NCBI GenBank assembly: GCA_903858965.1
Contig: CAIOKY010000149.1
Span: forward strand, 1-64,000
Source of the DNA: an uncultured Nitrosomonadales bacterium
GTDB lineage: Bacteria; Pseudomonadota; Gammaproteobacteria; Burkholderiales; Gallionellaceae
Direction of reading: 5' to 3'
DNA length: 64,000 bases
Shown: positions 1-9,792 of the stretch, one piece after another
Position numbering within the stretch: the first letter of the stretch is position 1
Layout of the letters: each line of letters begins with the position of its first letter
Translations under genes and position numbers: made by a program
Notes under the pieces: model-generated
What the model was told of the DNA's origin: nothing
What the model saw: the letters and a program-made list of their open reading frames with translations, nothing else
Database searches by the model: none

Positions 1-1
1 C

Positions 2-229
2 CTGCCCAAGCTTGCCGCGCTGCGCGCCGGCTTGCGCCAGCAGGTGTTGGCCTCTCCCCTGTTCGATGCACCGCGCTTTGCGCGAAACTTCGAGGATGCC
101 CTGTGGGGAATGTGGCAACACTTTCAAGATCAACAAGAGACTTCCGCACAGAATATAGTTTTGCGGGAGCAAGGCTGTTTAAAGACGCAAGGAAACGCTA
201 CTGGAGAATCCAAAAATCAAATTCCATAG
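2..229 (+). CDS. C-terminal fragment (5' truncated by window edge) of a TPR/SPINDLY-type O-GlcNAc transferase-like protein
   Basis: Open frame runs in from the window edge: LPKLAALRAGLRQQVLASPLFDAPRFARNFEDALWGMWQ. The 'R..L..SPLFDA.RFAR.FE.AL..MW' pattern is typical of the C-terminus of bacterial SPINDLY/OGT-like proteins. Confidence 0.6.
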   Translation: MPKLAALRAGLRQQVLASPLFDAPRFARNFEDALWGMWQHFQDQQETSAQNIVLREQGCLKTQGNATGESKNQIP

Positions 230-617
230 TAACGCAACAGAAGATATTGAGCTGTTGCAAATACCACAGTCTTACATCTTCACCTTTTACTGAGTCACAA
301 TATCTCAATTTGAAGAACGTTAGGGGCAGCGTCAGGCAGGCATTTTTCCAATCATCTTGTATCGATTTGTTTCCGCATGATTATCGAAAGAACGGTTCGC
401 TGTGTTGGGAATTTCTAGATTGTCCCAAAATTGAATATATTTACCCCATAACTTGCTGACAGGTCCGTATTAAGGTGATTTATTTCAGTGGCTGATTCAG
501 GATGTAGCCATAATTTCAGTATTACCATGCATAAGTACCATGCTGGTATTCTTTGTGACAACTTAGTGTCAGAATTGCCGAAAAATCTTCCGGTGCCTAA
601 AATTTTGGAAAGCAAGC

Positions 618-1793
618 ATGAAACCATTACGAACAGCTCAGGACCTTGCCATCAACGGTGCGCTGCCAGCCTTTGAGCAGCCATTACATGTTGGCCGTCC
701 CAACATGGGTAGCCGTGAAGCATTCATTAAACATGTGAGCGACATTTTCGAACGTCGCTGGCTGAGCAACAACGGTCCGATGGTGCAAGAACTCGAACAA
801 CGCGTAGCGGATCTCCACGGCGTCAAACATTGCGTAGCAATGTGTAACGGCACCGTAGCACTGGAGATCGCAATCCGCGCGCTGGGCCTGGAAGGTGAAG
901 TCATCGTGCCGTCCTATACCTTTATCGCCACAGCTCATGCCTTGCACTGGCAAGCCATTACCCCTGTATTTGCCGATATTGATCCACATACCCATAATCT
1001 TGATCCTGCTGCAGTACGGCGCATGATTACGCCGCGTACCACCGGTATCATCGGCGTCCATCTGTGGGGGCGCGGTGCACCAGTGGATGAATTACAAATG
1101 ATCGCCGACGAGCATGGCCTGAAACTGATGTTCGATGCGGCACACGCTTTTGGCTGTTCCTACAAAGGCAAGATGATAGGCAACTTCGGCTCCTGCGAAG
1201 TGCTGAGTTTCCATGCCACGAAATTCTTTAATACCTTCGAAGGCGGTGCGGTCGTGACTAACGATGACGCGCTGGCTGAAGCGATGCGCCTGATGCGCAA
1301 CTTCGGCTTTTCCGGTTTTGATAGAGTCATTCATCCAGGTACCAATGGTAAAATGATCGAGGTCGCCGCAGCCATGGGGCTGGTTAACTTGAAAGACATC
1401 GAAAGCGTCATCGCAGTAAATCGCCATAACCATGAAGCCTACCACAAAGGATTATCAGGGATACCTGGCATCAGCTTGCTGACCTATGACGATGCCGAGC
1501 ACAACAATTACCAATATGTCGTGATGGAGGTCGGTGACAAATGCCCGGTTTCCAGAGACTGGATTATTGAAGCATTGCACGCGGAAAACATCCTGGCGCG
1601 AAAATATTTCTGGCCCGGCTGCCACAATATGCAACCTTATCGCGAGTTATATCCGCACGCGGGACTGCTGTTGCCCAATACGCAACACGTGGCTGATCGT
1701 ATAGTGGTTCTGCCTACAGGAACGACAATGGATACAGAGATCGTCCATTCTGTGACTTCAGTGATCAGTGTACTGATAAATGATAGGCTATAG
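618..1793 (+). CDS. DegT/DnrJ/EryC1 family PLP-dependent aminotransferase (sugar aminotransferase)
   Basis: 391 aa; contains VPSYTFIATAHAL, FDAAHAFG and SFHATKFFNTFEGGAVVTND (PLP lysine region). Confidence 0.9.
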   Translation: MKPLRTAQDLAINGALPAFEQPLHVGRPNMGSREAFIKHVSDIFERRWLSNNGPMVQELEQRVADLHGVKHCVAMCNGTVALEIAIRALGLEGEVIVPSYTFIATAHALHWQAITPVFADIDPHTHNLDPAAVRRMITPRTTGIIGVHLWGRGAPVDELQMIADEHGLKLMFDAAHAFGCSYKGKMIGNFGSCEVLSFHATKFFNTFEGGAVVTNDDALAEAMRLMRNFGFSGFDRVIHPGTNGKMIEVAAAMGLVNLKDIESVIAVNRHNHEAYHKGLSGIPGISLLTYDDAEHNNYQYVVMEVGDKCPVSRDWIIEALHAENILARKYFWPGCHNMQPYRELYPHAGLLLPNTQHVADRIVVLPTGTTMDTEIVHSVTSVISVLINDRL

Positions 1794-1821
1794 TCCAGCT
1801 ACTCCTAGATGTGAAAAAACG

Positions 1822-3120
1822 ATGATGCACAAGCGAAATGTCCTGGTTTTTCCGGCAGGTACTGAAATCGGGCTCGAGATTAATAACGCGCTTAAACATT
1901 GCAAGGAAGTTTCTTTGTTTGGTGCCGGGCAAAATATCCCCAACCATGCAAGATTTGCTTTTCCGGAATACCACGTGCTGCCCAGCATCCACCAAAGCGA
2001 TTGGCTGCCATCACTGATTGCATTGGTGACAAAGCTGAAGATTGACTACATATTTCCGGCATACGACGATGTAATCGTCGCGCTCAGCCAAGCGGCAAAT
2101 CAGATTCCTGCCACCATAATCACTTCCCCTACGCTTAGCTGTGAAATTACCCGTTCGAAGACAGCGACCTACCGTGCTCTTGCCAGGAGAATTCGGGTAC
2201 CACATGTGTATGACTCTGCGAGTGAGGTTACCGGTTACCCTGTGCTGGTAAAACCCGATCGTGGCCAAGGTTCACAGGGTGTAAAAGTAATTAATACGGA
2301 AGCTGAACTAAGCCAGGCAATGGGCGAAGTGTGTGATCCAATCATCTGTGAATACCTGCCGGGTGAAGAATTTACTGTGGACTGTTTTTCTGATCGGGAA
2401 CGCGGATTGCTGTTCGCCGGGGCCAGAAGCCGCCGCCGGATCCGCAATGGTATTGCCGTCAACACAACTACCGAGCAACTCCCGCAAGTATGGAATATCG
2501 CCGATGTCATCGGGCGTACATTGAGTCTTCGCGGGGCCTGGTTCTTCCAACTCAAACGCGCAGTGGATGGAGAATTGACTTTGCTTGAAGTCGCGCCGCG
2601 CATCGCCGGAGCGATGGCTGCACACCGCGTGATTGGCGTGAACTTCCCGTTACTCAGTATTTTTGAGCATGAGCGAGTGAACATCAAATTATTGACCAAC
2701 CCCGGACAAATCGAACTCGATCGGGCGCTATCGAATCGTTACCGGTACCAACTGGATTTCGGAACTGCCTACATAGATCTGGACGACACGCTGATACTGA
2801 ACGGACAGGTTAATTTGCAGGTGGTAAAATTCATCTATCAATGCATCAATCAGGGCAAGCAGATAAAGCTGATCACGCGTCACCAATCTGACCTTGGCGA
2901 AACGCTGCGCAAGCACCGGCTGCTGAATTTGTTTGACGATATCCTTCACATCACGGAAGGCACCACAAAATCCAGCCTGATTACTGAACGAAACGCCATT
3001 TTCATAGACGACAGTTTCGCAGAGCGCATGGAGGTATCGCAACACTGTGGCATATCCACGTTTGATGGCAGTATGCTGGAGGTGCTGACCGAACGTGTGG
3101 AATTTACCAATGGAGAGTAA
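1822..3120 (+). CDS. ATP-grasp (CarB-like) domain protein with C-terminal HAD-like domain
   Basis: ORF 1780-3120, likely start ATG 1822/1825. ATP-grasp features: YPVLVKPDRGQGSQGVKV, CEYLPGEEFTVDCFSD, LLEVAPRIAGAMA. HAD motifs: YIDLDDTL, KLITRH, AIFIDDSFAER. Confidence 0.8.
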   Translation: MMHKRNVLVFPAGTEIGLEINNALKHCKEVSLFGAGQNIPNHARFAFPEYHVLPSIHQSDWLPSLIALVTKLKIDYIFPAYDDVIVALSQAANQIPATIITSPTLSCEITRSKTATYRALARRIRVPHVYDSASEVTGYPVLVKPDRGQGSQGVKVINTEAELSQAMGEVCDPIICEYLPGEEFTVDCFSDRERGLLFAGARSRRRIRNGIAVNTTTEQLPQVWNIADVIGRTLSLRGAWFFQLKRAVDGELTLLEVAPRIAGAMAAHRVIGVNFPLLSIFEHERVNIKLLTNPGQIELDRALSNRYRYQLDFGTAYIDLDDTLILNGQVNLQVVKFIYQCINQGKQIKLITRHQSDLGETLRKHRLLNLFDDILHITEGTTKSSLITERNAIFIDDSFAERMEVSQHCGISTFDGSMLEVLTERVEFTNGE

Positions 3121-3872
3121 TGATGGCCAGCATGCATGACGAAAAGGCATTTCTTGAAAGTGTAATTCATACCTATGTCACCAGCGAGAGCCCGCAGGAC
3201 CGCCTTATAAAATCGCTCGCTGTACGTACCTTCAAGCCATTCATCCACCCGGATGGGTGCGGGCTCGAGTTTGGTTGCTGTGACGGATATATGACCTCAC
3301 TGATTGTGCCGTTGTGCGGTCACCTGACTGTGGTTGATGGTTCCCAGACATTCATCAGTATGGCACGCCAGCGTGTACCGCCGGAAGTCGAATTCGAACA
3401 TGCGCTATTCGAGGAATTCAATCCGGGCAAAAAATTCGATTACATATTTGCCACCTATGTGCTTGAGCATGTTTCTGATGCCGTTGGATTCCTGAAGCAT
3501 GCGCGCAGCCTATTGAGCGATCGCGGACTGCTGTTTATCGTCGTGCCGAACGCTCGCGCAATGTCCAGACAAATAGCGCGCCACATGGGATTGATCGATG
3601 ACCTCTTTGCGCTGACTCAAAACGACATAAATCACGGGCATCGTCGCGTTTACGACAGGGTATCCTTAAACAAGGACCTCGACGATGCCGGACTTCAACA
3701 GGTTAGTCAGGGTGGACTGTTGCTTAAACTACTGGCTGACTTCCAGATGGACAAGATGGTTGAGGCTGGGATCATTGCTGACCCGCAAATCGAAGGGCTT
3801 TACAAAATGGGACTCGAATATCCGGATTTTGCAGGTAGCCTGTTTGCGATATGTAGTTCCATTTCCAGTTGA
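3120..3872 (+). CDS. Class I SAM-dependent methyltransferase
   Basis: GLEFGCCDGYMTSLIVPLCGHLTVVDGS (motif I), FDYIFATYVLEHVSDAVGFLKHARSLL; start overlaps the stop of the upstream gene. Confidence 0.85.
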   Translation: MMASMHDEKAFLESVIHTYVTSESPQDRLIKSLAVRTFKPFIHPDGCGLEFGCCDGYMTSLIVPLCGHLTVVDGSQTFISMARQRVPPEVEFEHALFEEFNPGKKFDYIFATYVLEHVSDAVGFLKHARSLLSDRGLLFIVVPNARAMSRQIARHMGLIDDLFALTQNDINHGHRRVYDRVSLNKDLDDAGLQQVSQGGLLLKLLADFQMDKMVEAGIIADPQIEGLYKMGLEYPDFAGSLFAICSSISS

Positions 3873-4213
3873 CTGGCGCACTCAATACCCAAGACAGTGA
3901 TTCCCCAGCTCGACGAATACCGTGCCGTTTTTAGGGCACATTCCGGTTATTCACAAGACTGGCAACAGCCAAAGAAGCGGTTCAGCCGAATATATGGTTG
4001 AGGCAGGAGGACGGCTTTCATGTTGAGTAACCTCAATATCGTGCATAGCCGCCGCTCGCCATGAGTCCAAGACAGTTCAGAAGCAACATCAAACACCCCC
4101 ACAATAAGCTTGGCGCGACGACCTGTCGCTTGCATTAACACCTTTTTTTGGTACACTTTATAGCGTACCATGTACGCTTGATAGTAGTATTAAACGTAAT
4201 GAGGATTTTGACA

Positions 4214-4849
4214 ATGAGCATAAAACATAACCCCATGTTATGGGCGGGAATATCTGTTGCATTGAACCTGTTGTCCCCTGTTGCGTTTGCTGCGGCTGCT
4301 CCTGAGGCTGCGGCTGCTCCGACTCAGCTCTCACCAGCCGCCGTGGATAAACTTGTGACACAAGCACAAAGTGCTTATGAGCGCGAAGAAATAGATGTAG
4401 CCGTAAAGCTTTACGCACAGGCTGCCGAGCAAAACTCGACACTTGCCCAAGTCCGCATGGGGGAATTTGCTGAGTCGGCACAATTTTATGAAGAGGCGTC
4501 CGGCTGGTTCCTCATGGCCGCCACCCAGGGAAATGCAATTGGTCAGTATGATTTGGCGCGTATGTACGTAGCGGGTACCGGGATTGAAAAGGATGAAGCG
4601 AAAGCACTATATTGGTTCAAGCGCTCTGCGGACAAAAAACATCTGCCCGCCGTCAAGGTGTTGGCTAATGCATACCGGACAGGAGGCCTAGGGCTCAGGG
4701 TCGATTTGGATCAGGCACAATCATGGGATGCCAAGGCCGCTCGTCTGGAAGCAATAGAAAGAAAGGCCGCTGACGAAAAACTTGCTGCATTTATAGCGGC
4801 CCGGAAAAAATTGCAGGAAGACGCTGCGGCAAAGAAAGTAAACAAATAG
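4214..4849 (+). CDS. Sel1-repeat / TPR-like exported protein
   Basis: Signal peptide-like N-terminus from ATG 4214 (ORF 4148-4849); Sel1 repeats 'AIGQYDLARMYVAGTGIEKDEAKALYWFKRSADKKHLPAVKVLANAY'. Confidence 0.75.
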   Translation: MSIKHNPMLWAGISVALNLLSPVAFAAAAPEAAAAPTQLSPAAVDKLVTQAQSAYEREEIDVAVKLYAQAAEQNSTLAQVRMGEFAESAQFYEEASGWFLMAATQGNAIGQYDLARMYVAGTGIEKDEAKALYWFKRSADKKHLPAVKVLANAYRTGGLGLRVDLDQAQSWDAKAARLEAIERKAADEKLAAFIAARKKLQEDAAAKKVNK

Positions 4850-4893
4850 GCTGATTCTCCGCAATTAATGCCCGCCGAAAAAACCTAACCTTA

Positions 4894-5241
4894 ATGACAA
4901 ACAAAATATTTTCTTTGCCGAAATATTCAAGACTCCGAAATGCCCTATTAGGGCTGACTGTGTCTTTTATATTGGTATTTAACCCTGACTCTTCTCAGGC
5001 AGCTGATACGGTTAAAGGCGGACAGCTATACGCGCTGCATTGCGCTTTGTGTCATGGGGTATCCGGCATCAGCGTCATGCCCAACGCCCCTAACCTTGCT
5101 AAAAACGAAGGCTTGTTGCAGCCTGATCTATCAGTTCTGGCTTCCATAAAGAACGGGAAGGATGCCATGCCAGCTTTCAATGGCATATTAAGCGACCAAG
5201 ATATCCTGGATGTGATCGTTTATCTGCGTACCTTGAATTGA
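4894..5241 (+). CDS. Monoheme class I cytochrome c, exported
   Basis: Signal peptide plus GGQLYALHCALCHGVSG (CXXCH) and distal Met region 'GKDAMPAFNGILSDQDILDVIVYLRTL'. Confidence 0.85.
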   Translation: MTNKIFSLPKYSRLRNALLGLTVSFILVFNPDSSQAADTVKGGQLYALHCALCHGVSGISVMPNAPNLAKNEGLLQPDLSVLASIKNGKDAMPAFNGILSDQDILDVIVYLRTLN

Positions 5242-5308
5242 TACACACCTGCCGCCAAGGGCGGGGCAGTTACCCACTACTACTATACCCGTTAAACAAT
5301 TTAATTTT

Positions 5309-6379
5309 ATGCGCATCTCGTTTACCCTGATTTTTGTTGTTTGCTTGGCCTGCTGGAGTTCCACCCATGCCGAGACGGCGCCGTCCGGGGTTGCGCTTCC
5401 CCGAGTGCTTGAGTCATTTCAGGTAGGCGAGAATACTATCGTTCGCGCACTTACGGTAGAACCCGCTAAAAACACCCTGTGGGTGGGCACTTCTGTTGGT
5501 GTGCTTGAGATAGACCTTGCCTCATACAACGTGCGCAACACTTTTACCCGCGACAGTGGCCTGGCGAACGAGTACGTATTTTCGATCGGCGTGGACAAGG
5601 ACGGTTACAAGTGGTTTGGAACCAACGCCGGGGGAGCTTCGCGCTACCGGGATGGTCAATGGAAAACATATTTTCCGATGCATGGACTCGCCGACTACTG
5701 GGTCTACTCTTTTGCCAGCCAGCACAACGGGGATCTATGGATAGGCACTTGGGCGGGAGTAAACAAAGTTGACTTGCACACCATGCAGTTCACCACCTAT
5801 GTCAAAGAATTGATCAACGAGTGGGTCTATGGCATCGCTGTGGATAAACAAGATCGTGTATGGTTCGGCACGGAAGCCGGCATTTCGATGTTTGACGGCA
5901 AGACTTGGCGCTCATGGAGTCACAAGGACGGGTTGGGTGCACCCAACAAGAATCATCTTGCTCCAAGTCCGAACACCGGCCTCGGGACACGCTCCCGCCA
6001 CGACCTGAGCATGTTATCGGGAGACGGAGGGCTTACTTACAACCCCAGCTATGTATTTGCCCTCCAGATCACACCAGACCAGTCCATCTGGGCCGCCACT
6101 TGGGGTGGCGGGGTCAGCCGCTTCGATGGCACACACTGGCGTAACTTCACTACCCGCGACGGCTTGGCAGGAGATATCGTTTACAGCATCGCCCAGGAAC
6201 CCAGCGGCATATTGTGGTTCGGCACCAACGGCGGGGTCAGCCGCTATGACGGCAAAAGCTGGCACAATTATTATAAAAAAACAGGGTTGCTGGAAGATAA
6301 CGTTTATGCGGTGGCGGTATCGCCGAATGGTGACATCTGGGCCGGCTCACGTCGCGGCGTGACTCGCATCGGTCAATAA
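5309..6379 (+). CDS. Secreted beta-propeller protein with two-component-regulator-propeller (Reg_prop-like) repeats
   Basis: Signal peptide; repeats such as 'GLANEYVFSIGVDKDGYKWFGTNAGGASRYRDGQW' and 'GLAGDIVYSIAQEPSGILWFGTNGGVSRYDGKSW'. Confidence 0.85.
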   Translation: MRISFTLIFVVCLACWSSTHAETAPSGVALPRVLESFQVGENTIVRALTVEPAKNTLWVGTSVGVLEIDLASYNVRNTFTRDSGLANEYVFSIGVDKDGYKWFGTNAGGASRYRDGQWKTYFPMHGLADYWVYSFASQHNGDLWIGTWAGVNKVDLHTMQFTTYVKELINEWVYGIAVDKQDRVWFGTEAGISMFDGKTWRSWSHKDGLGAPNKNHLAPSPNTGLGTRSRHDLSMLSGDGGLTYNPSYVFALQITPDQSIWAATWGGGVSRFDGTHWRNFTTRDGLAGDIVYSIAQEPSGILWFGTNGGVSRYDGKSWHNYYKKTGLLEDNVYAVAVSPNGDIWAGSRRGVTRIGQ

Positions 6380-6435
6380 CCCCGCTTGCTTAAATTCATT
6401 GGATTCGTATCGGAAATTCTTAGGAGATTATTGTT

Positions 6436-7728
6436 ATGCAACTGAACATCAAATCGGTAACAGCAATTGTGGTAGTCACGGCCATTGCGACCGCCGGGAT
6501 TTATGCCTTATACACAAAACAAGCGGCGACATCTCCATCAAAGGCTGGCGCGCTTCAACCCGGAGCGACACTACCTCCTGGCCATCCCCCGATGAATCCG
6601 CCAAGTCAAGCTGCAGATAATGGGGCATCACCGGGCCAGCCACCGGCGAATTCGGAAAGCCCACAGAGTGGCCGCTCGGGGACGGTTCCAGAAGACCCTA
6701 GTACCAAGTACACGCATTTCCGTACCGGTAACAGCAATGTCAAATCCATTTTTATTGATGGTAAAGTCGTCTGGGTAGCCACTACAGGCGGGGTAATTCG
6801 CTACAACACCGGCACTGACGAGTTCCGCGTGTTTGACGTGACCAATGGCAGCGGGCTGCTTTCCAATGGCGTGTTCTATATCGGCAAACTGGATGGGCGC
6901 ATCGCTGTAGGTACTTATGGTGGTGGAATGTCCTTATACAATGAGTCTACCGAGAAGTGGGAGAATACCAATGTCCCGGACGGGCTGGCAGATGCTTTCG
7001 TTTACAAGGTCATGAAGGCCTCCAATGGAGACATCTGGATCGCTACCTGGTCTGGTGCCAATCGCATTCGTGGCGGGGACCTGAAAGATCGTTCCAAATG
7101 GGATGTTTACACGGTAGAAAATACCAAAGGCGGGTTACCCAACGACTGGGTCTACAGTCTGGCCGAAGGCAAGGACGGCGAAATGTGGTTTGCCACTGAA
7201 GGGGGGCCGGCGCGTTTCAAGGATGGCAAGTGGGAACACTGGAAGGTAGGTGCACCATTTGAAAAAATCAAGAACGATCCAAAATATGGCATCGACCCCG
7301 CAAAACTGTCCGAACACCATGCTCAACAGGCCAGGGAAATGGGCTTGCAAGGCATCAGTGGTGCGGGCGCCTACAATCCCAACTATATCGTATCGTTGAA
7401 TATAGACCCTGATGGAACGGTATGGTGCGGCACCTGGGGCGGCGGCTTGGCACGCTTCGACGGAAAACAATGGAGCAACTACACCATGTCCGACGGATTG
7501 CCGGGCAACCTCGTATTCATGCTGCACCGTGATGATGCTTCCGGGCAATTGTGGATCGGGACCAACAACGGCATCGCTCTTCTGGATGGCAAGGAGATAA
7601 AAGGAAAGAAACTTAAAGTATTGACCACCAACGACGGTTTATACGCCAATATCGTGTTCTCCATGGCGACCGCGCAGGACGGCAGCAAGTGGTTGGGCAG
7701 CTTTGGTGGTGTCACACATCTGAAGTAG
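6436..7728 (+). CDS. Membrane-anchored/exported beta-propeller protein (Reg_prop-like), paralogue of the upstream gene
   Basis: N-terminal hydrophobic segment, Pro/Gly/Ser-rich linker, then propeller repeats 'GTWGGGLARFDGKQWSNYTMSDGLPGNLVFML'. Confidence 0.85.
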   Translation: MQLNIKSVTAIVVVTAIATAGIYALYTKQAATSPSKAGALQPGATLPPGHPPMNPPSQAADNGASPGQPPANSESPQSGRSGTVPEDPSTKYTHFRTGNSNVKSIFIDGKVVWVATTGGVIRYNTGTDEFRVFDVTNGSGLLSNGVFYIGKLDGRIAVGTYGGGMSLYNESTEKWENTNVPDGLADAFVYKVMKASNGDIWIATWSGANRIRGGDLKDRSKWDVYTVENTKGGLPNDWVYSLAEGKDGEMWFATEGGPARFKDGKWEHWKVGAPFEKIKNDPKYGIDPAKLSEHHAQQAREMGLQGISGAGAYNPNYIVSLNIDPDGTVWCGTWGGGLARFDGKQWSNYTMSDGLPGNLVFMLHRDDASGQLWIGTNNGIALLDGKEIKGKKLKVLTTNDGLYANIVFSMATAQDGSKWLGSFGGVTHLK

Positions 7729-7753
7729 AACATTTATATGTCTGTGTGATAAA

Positions 7754-7782
7754 GAAGCATGGTTTACCATGCTCCTTTTTTA
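7754..7782 (+). terminator. Rho-independent terminator
   Basis: GCATGGT-TT-ACCATGC perfect stem (7757-7772) followed by TCCTTTTTT, 25 bp after the propeller gene stop. Confidence 0.85.
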
Positions 7783-7854
7783 TTTGGTCGCGGAATGCTT
7801 CAATATCAAAGCACTGCGCGTCAAATTTCCATGCTTACCTCAAACCCGCAACGA

Positions 7855-9549
7855 CTAAAATAATGAACCTCGACGGTTCTGTTCGTGTGTTTTCGCCCAG
7901 GGATCCTTCAGCGTGACGGTACGGTTAAATACCAGTTTGATACCCGCCTGATGGTAGCGGCGATCGGTACAAAAATAGCCGAGCCGTTCGAACTGGTAGC
8001 GAGTTTCGGGTACGGCGTCTTTCACACAAGCCTCGACCCAACCTCGCACCACGGTGAGTGAATCCGGATTGAGATAGGTACAGAAATCCACGTCCTTGTC
8101 CGCATCCGGTTCTGCGACATTGAACAAACGGTCGTACAACCGAATTTCGGCCGGCAGCGCATGCTCGCGCGACAGGAAGTGGATTACGCCCTTCACTTTG
8201 CGCCCTTCAGGATTTTTGCCCAGCGTGCCATGATCGATGCTGCAACGCAGCTCGATGATTTTTCCAGACATATCTTTAACCGCTTCGTCACAGCGCATCA
8301 CATAGCTGTGGCGCAAGCGTATCTCGCCGCCAAGCGTGAGCCGCTTCCAACCTGCCGGCGGCACTTCGGCAAAATCATCGGCTTCGATGAACAGCTCTTT
8401 GCTGAACGGGACGACGCGTTTACCGAGTTCCGGCATATTGGGATGGAAATCCGCTTCGCGCGCTTGTGCGCCGTCGGCATTGGTGATGGTCACTTTCAAC
8501 GGATTGATGATCGCCATCACGCGCGGCGCGCGCAATTCCAGGTCCTCGCGAATCGCGCCTTCCATGATTGCCATATCGACGATGTTCTCGCTCTTGGAAA
8601 CACCAATGCGTTTGGCGAATTCACGAATGCCTTCCGGCGTATAGCCACGGCGGCGCATGCCGCTGATGGTGGGCATGCGCGGATCGTCCCAACCGCTCAC
8701 GTGTTTCTCGTTCACCAGTTGCAGCAGCTTGCGTTTGCTGGTGATGGTGTAATGCAGCTCCAGCCGTGAAAACTCGTATTGGTGTGGATGACAAGGTATC
8801 GTGATATTGTCCAGCACCCAATCGTAGAGCGGGCGATGATCCTCAAATTCCAGCGTGCACAACGAGTGGGTGATACCTTCCAGCGCGTCGGAAATGCAAT
8901 GGGTATAGTCGTACATCGGGTAGATGCACCACTTGTCTCCGGTACGGATGTGGTGCACGCGGCGGATGCGGTAGATCGCCGGATCGCGCAGGTTGATGTT
9001 GCCGCTGGACATGTCGATCCTGGCACGCAACACACGGCTGCCATCGGCAAATTCGCCGGCGCGCATGCGTGCAAACAGATCCAGATTCTCCGCCACACCG
9101 CGTTCGCGATACGGGCTGTTCTTGCCCGCTTGCGTCAACGTACCGCGATATTCGCGCATCTGTTCGGGCGTGAGGTCGTCCACATAGGCCAATCCCTTTT
9201 GTATCAACTCCACCGCAAATTGATATAACTGTTCGAAATAATCGGACGCCCAGCGCACTTCGCCATCCCACTGGAAACCCAGCCAGCGCACATCCTCCTG
9301 TATGGATTGTGCGTATTCCTCGCTTTCCTTCTCCGGGTTGGTGTCGTCGAAACGCAGGTTGCACTTGCCCCGATAATCCTGCGCCAAGCCGAAGTTCAGG
9401 CAGATAGACTTTGCGTGACCGACATGCAGGTAACCATTCGGCTCGGGAGGAAAGCGCGTGACGATGCCGGTATGTTTCCCGCTCGCCAGATCGGCGTCGA
9501 TGATGGAACGGATGAAATTTGAAACGGCGGGTATTGGCGTGCTGCTCAT
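7855..9549 (-). CDS. glnS: Glutaminyl-tRNA synthetase
   Basis: [25 protein letters not shown] (HIGH region) and class I GlnRS features along 564 aa. Confidence 0.97.
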   Translation of the reverse strand: MSSTPIPAVSNFIRSIIDADLASGKHTGIVTRFPPEPNGYLHVGHAKSICLNFGLAQDYRGKCNLRFDDTNPEKESEEYAQSIQEDVRWLGFQWDGEVRWASDYFEQLYQFAVELIQKGLAYVDDLTPEQMREYRGTLTQAGKNSPYRERGVAENLDLFARMRAGEFADGSRVLRARIDMSSGNINLRDPAIYRIRRVHHIRTGDKWCIYPMYDYTHCISDALEGITHSLCTLEFEDHRPLYDWVLDNITIPCHPHQYEFSRLELHYTITSKRKLLQLVNEKHVSGWDDPRMPTISGMRRRGYTPEGIREFAKRIGVSKSENIVDMAIMEGAIREDLELRAPRVMAIINPLKVTITNADGAQAREADFHPNMPELGKRVVPFSKELFIEADDFAEVPPAGWKRLTLGGEIRLRHSYVMRCDEAVKDMSGKIIELRCSIDHGTLGKNPEGRKVKGVIHFLSREHALPAEIRLYDRLFNVAEPDADKDVDFCTYLNPDSLTVVRGWVEACVKDAVPETRYQFERLGYFCTDRRYHQAGIKLVFNRTVTLKDPWAKTHEQNRRGSLF

Positions 9550-9792
9550 GCTGGATTGTTCTCGGTTTCTGTAGGGTTAAGAATATGCGCTGAGGATTTT
9601 ACCCGAAATCGCAGCAACTAAAGAGGGACAGGAAGCAAGGAGTAAACCTGTTATCCTGTTTTCATTCATCTGCGCAGTCAGGCTCGGAATCCTCATAAGC
9701 TGTGAAAATACGCGGGTTATTTGGTAGAATCTGCGGCCATCCAGAAAAACCTAAAACCGCGCAACTCTGGTGCATCATTCCGGAACTGAACC

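Noticed and set aside
103-627. Overlapping ORFs on both strands in the AT-rich gap after the OGT-like gene
   Set aside because: Overlapping frames with no recognisable domain or consistent codon pattern; more likely non-coding or decayed sequence.
1822-3120. ATP-grasp gene as the graspetide ligase for the small ORF at 58.6 kb
   Set aside because: It resembles CarB-type ATP-grasp with a HAD fusion and sits 55 kb away in a sugar-type cassette; no support for a link.
8161-8769. 202-aa plus-strand ORF inside glnS
   Set aside because: Antisense to an unambiguous glnS; typical shadow ORF of GC-rich coding DNA.
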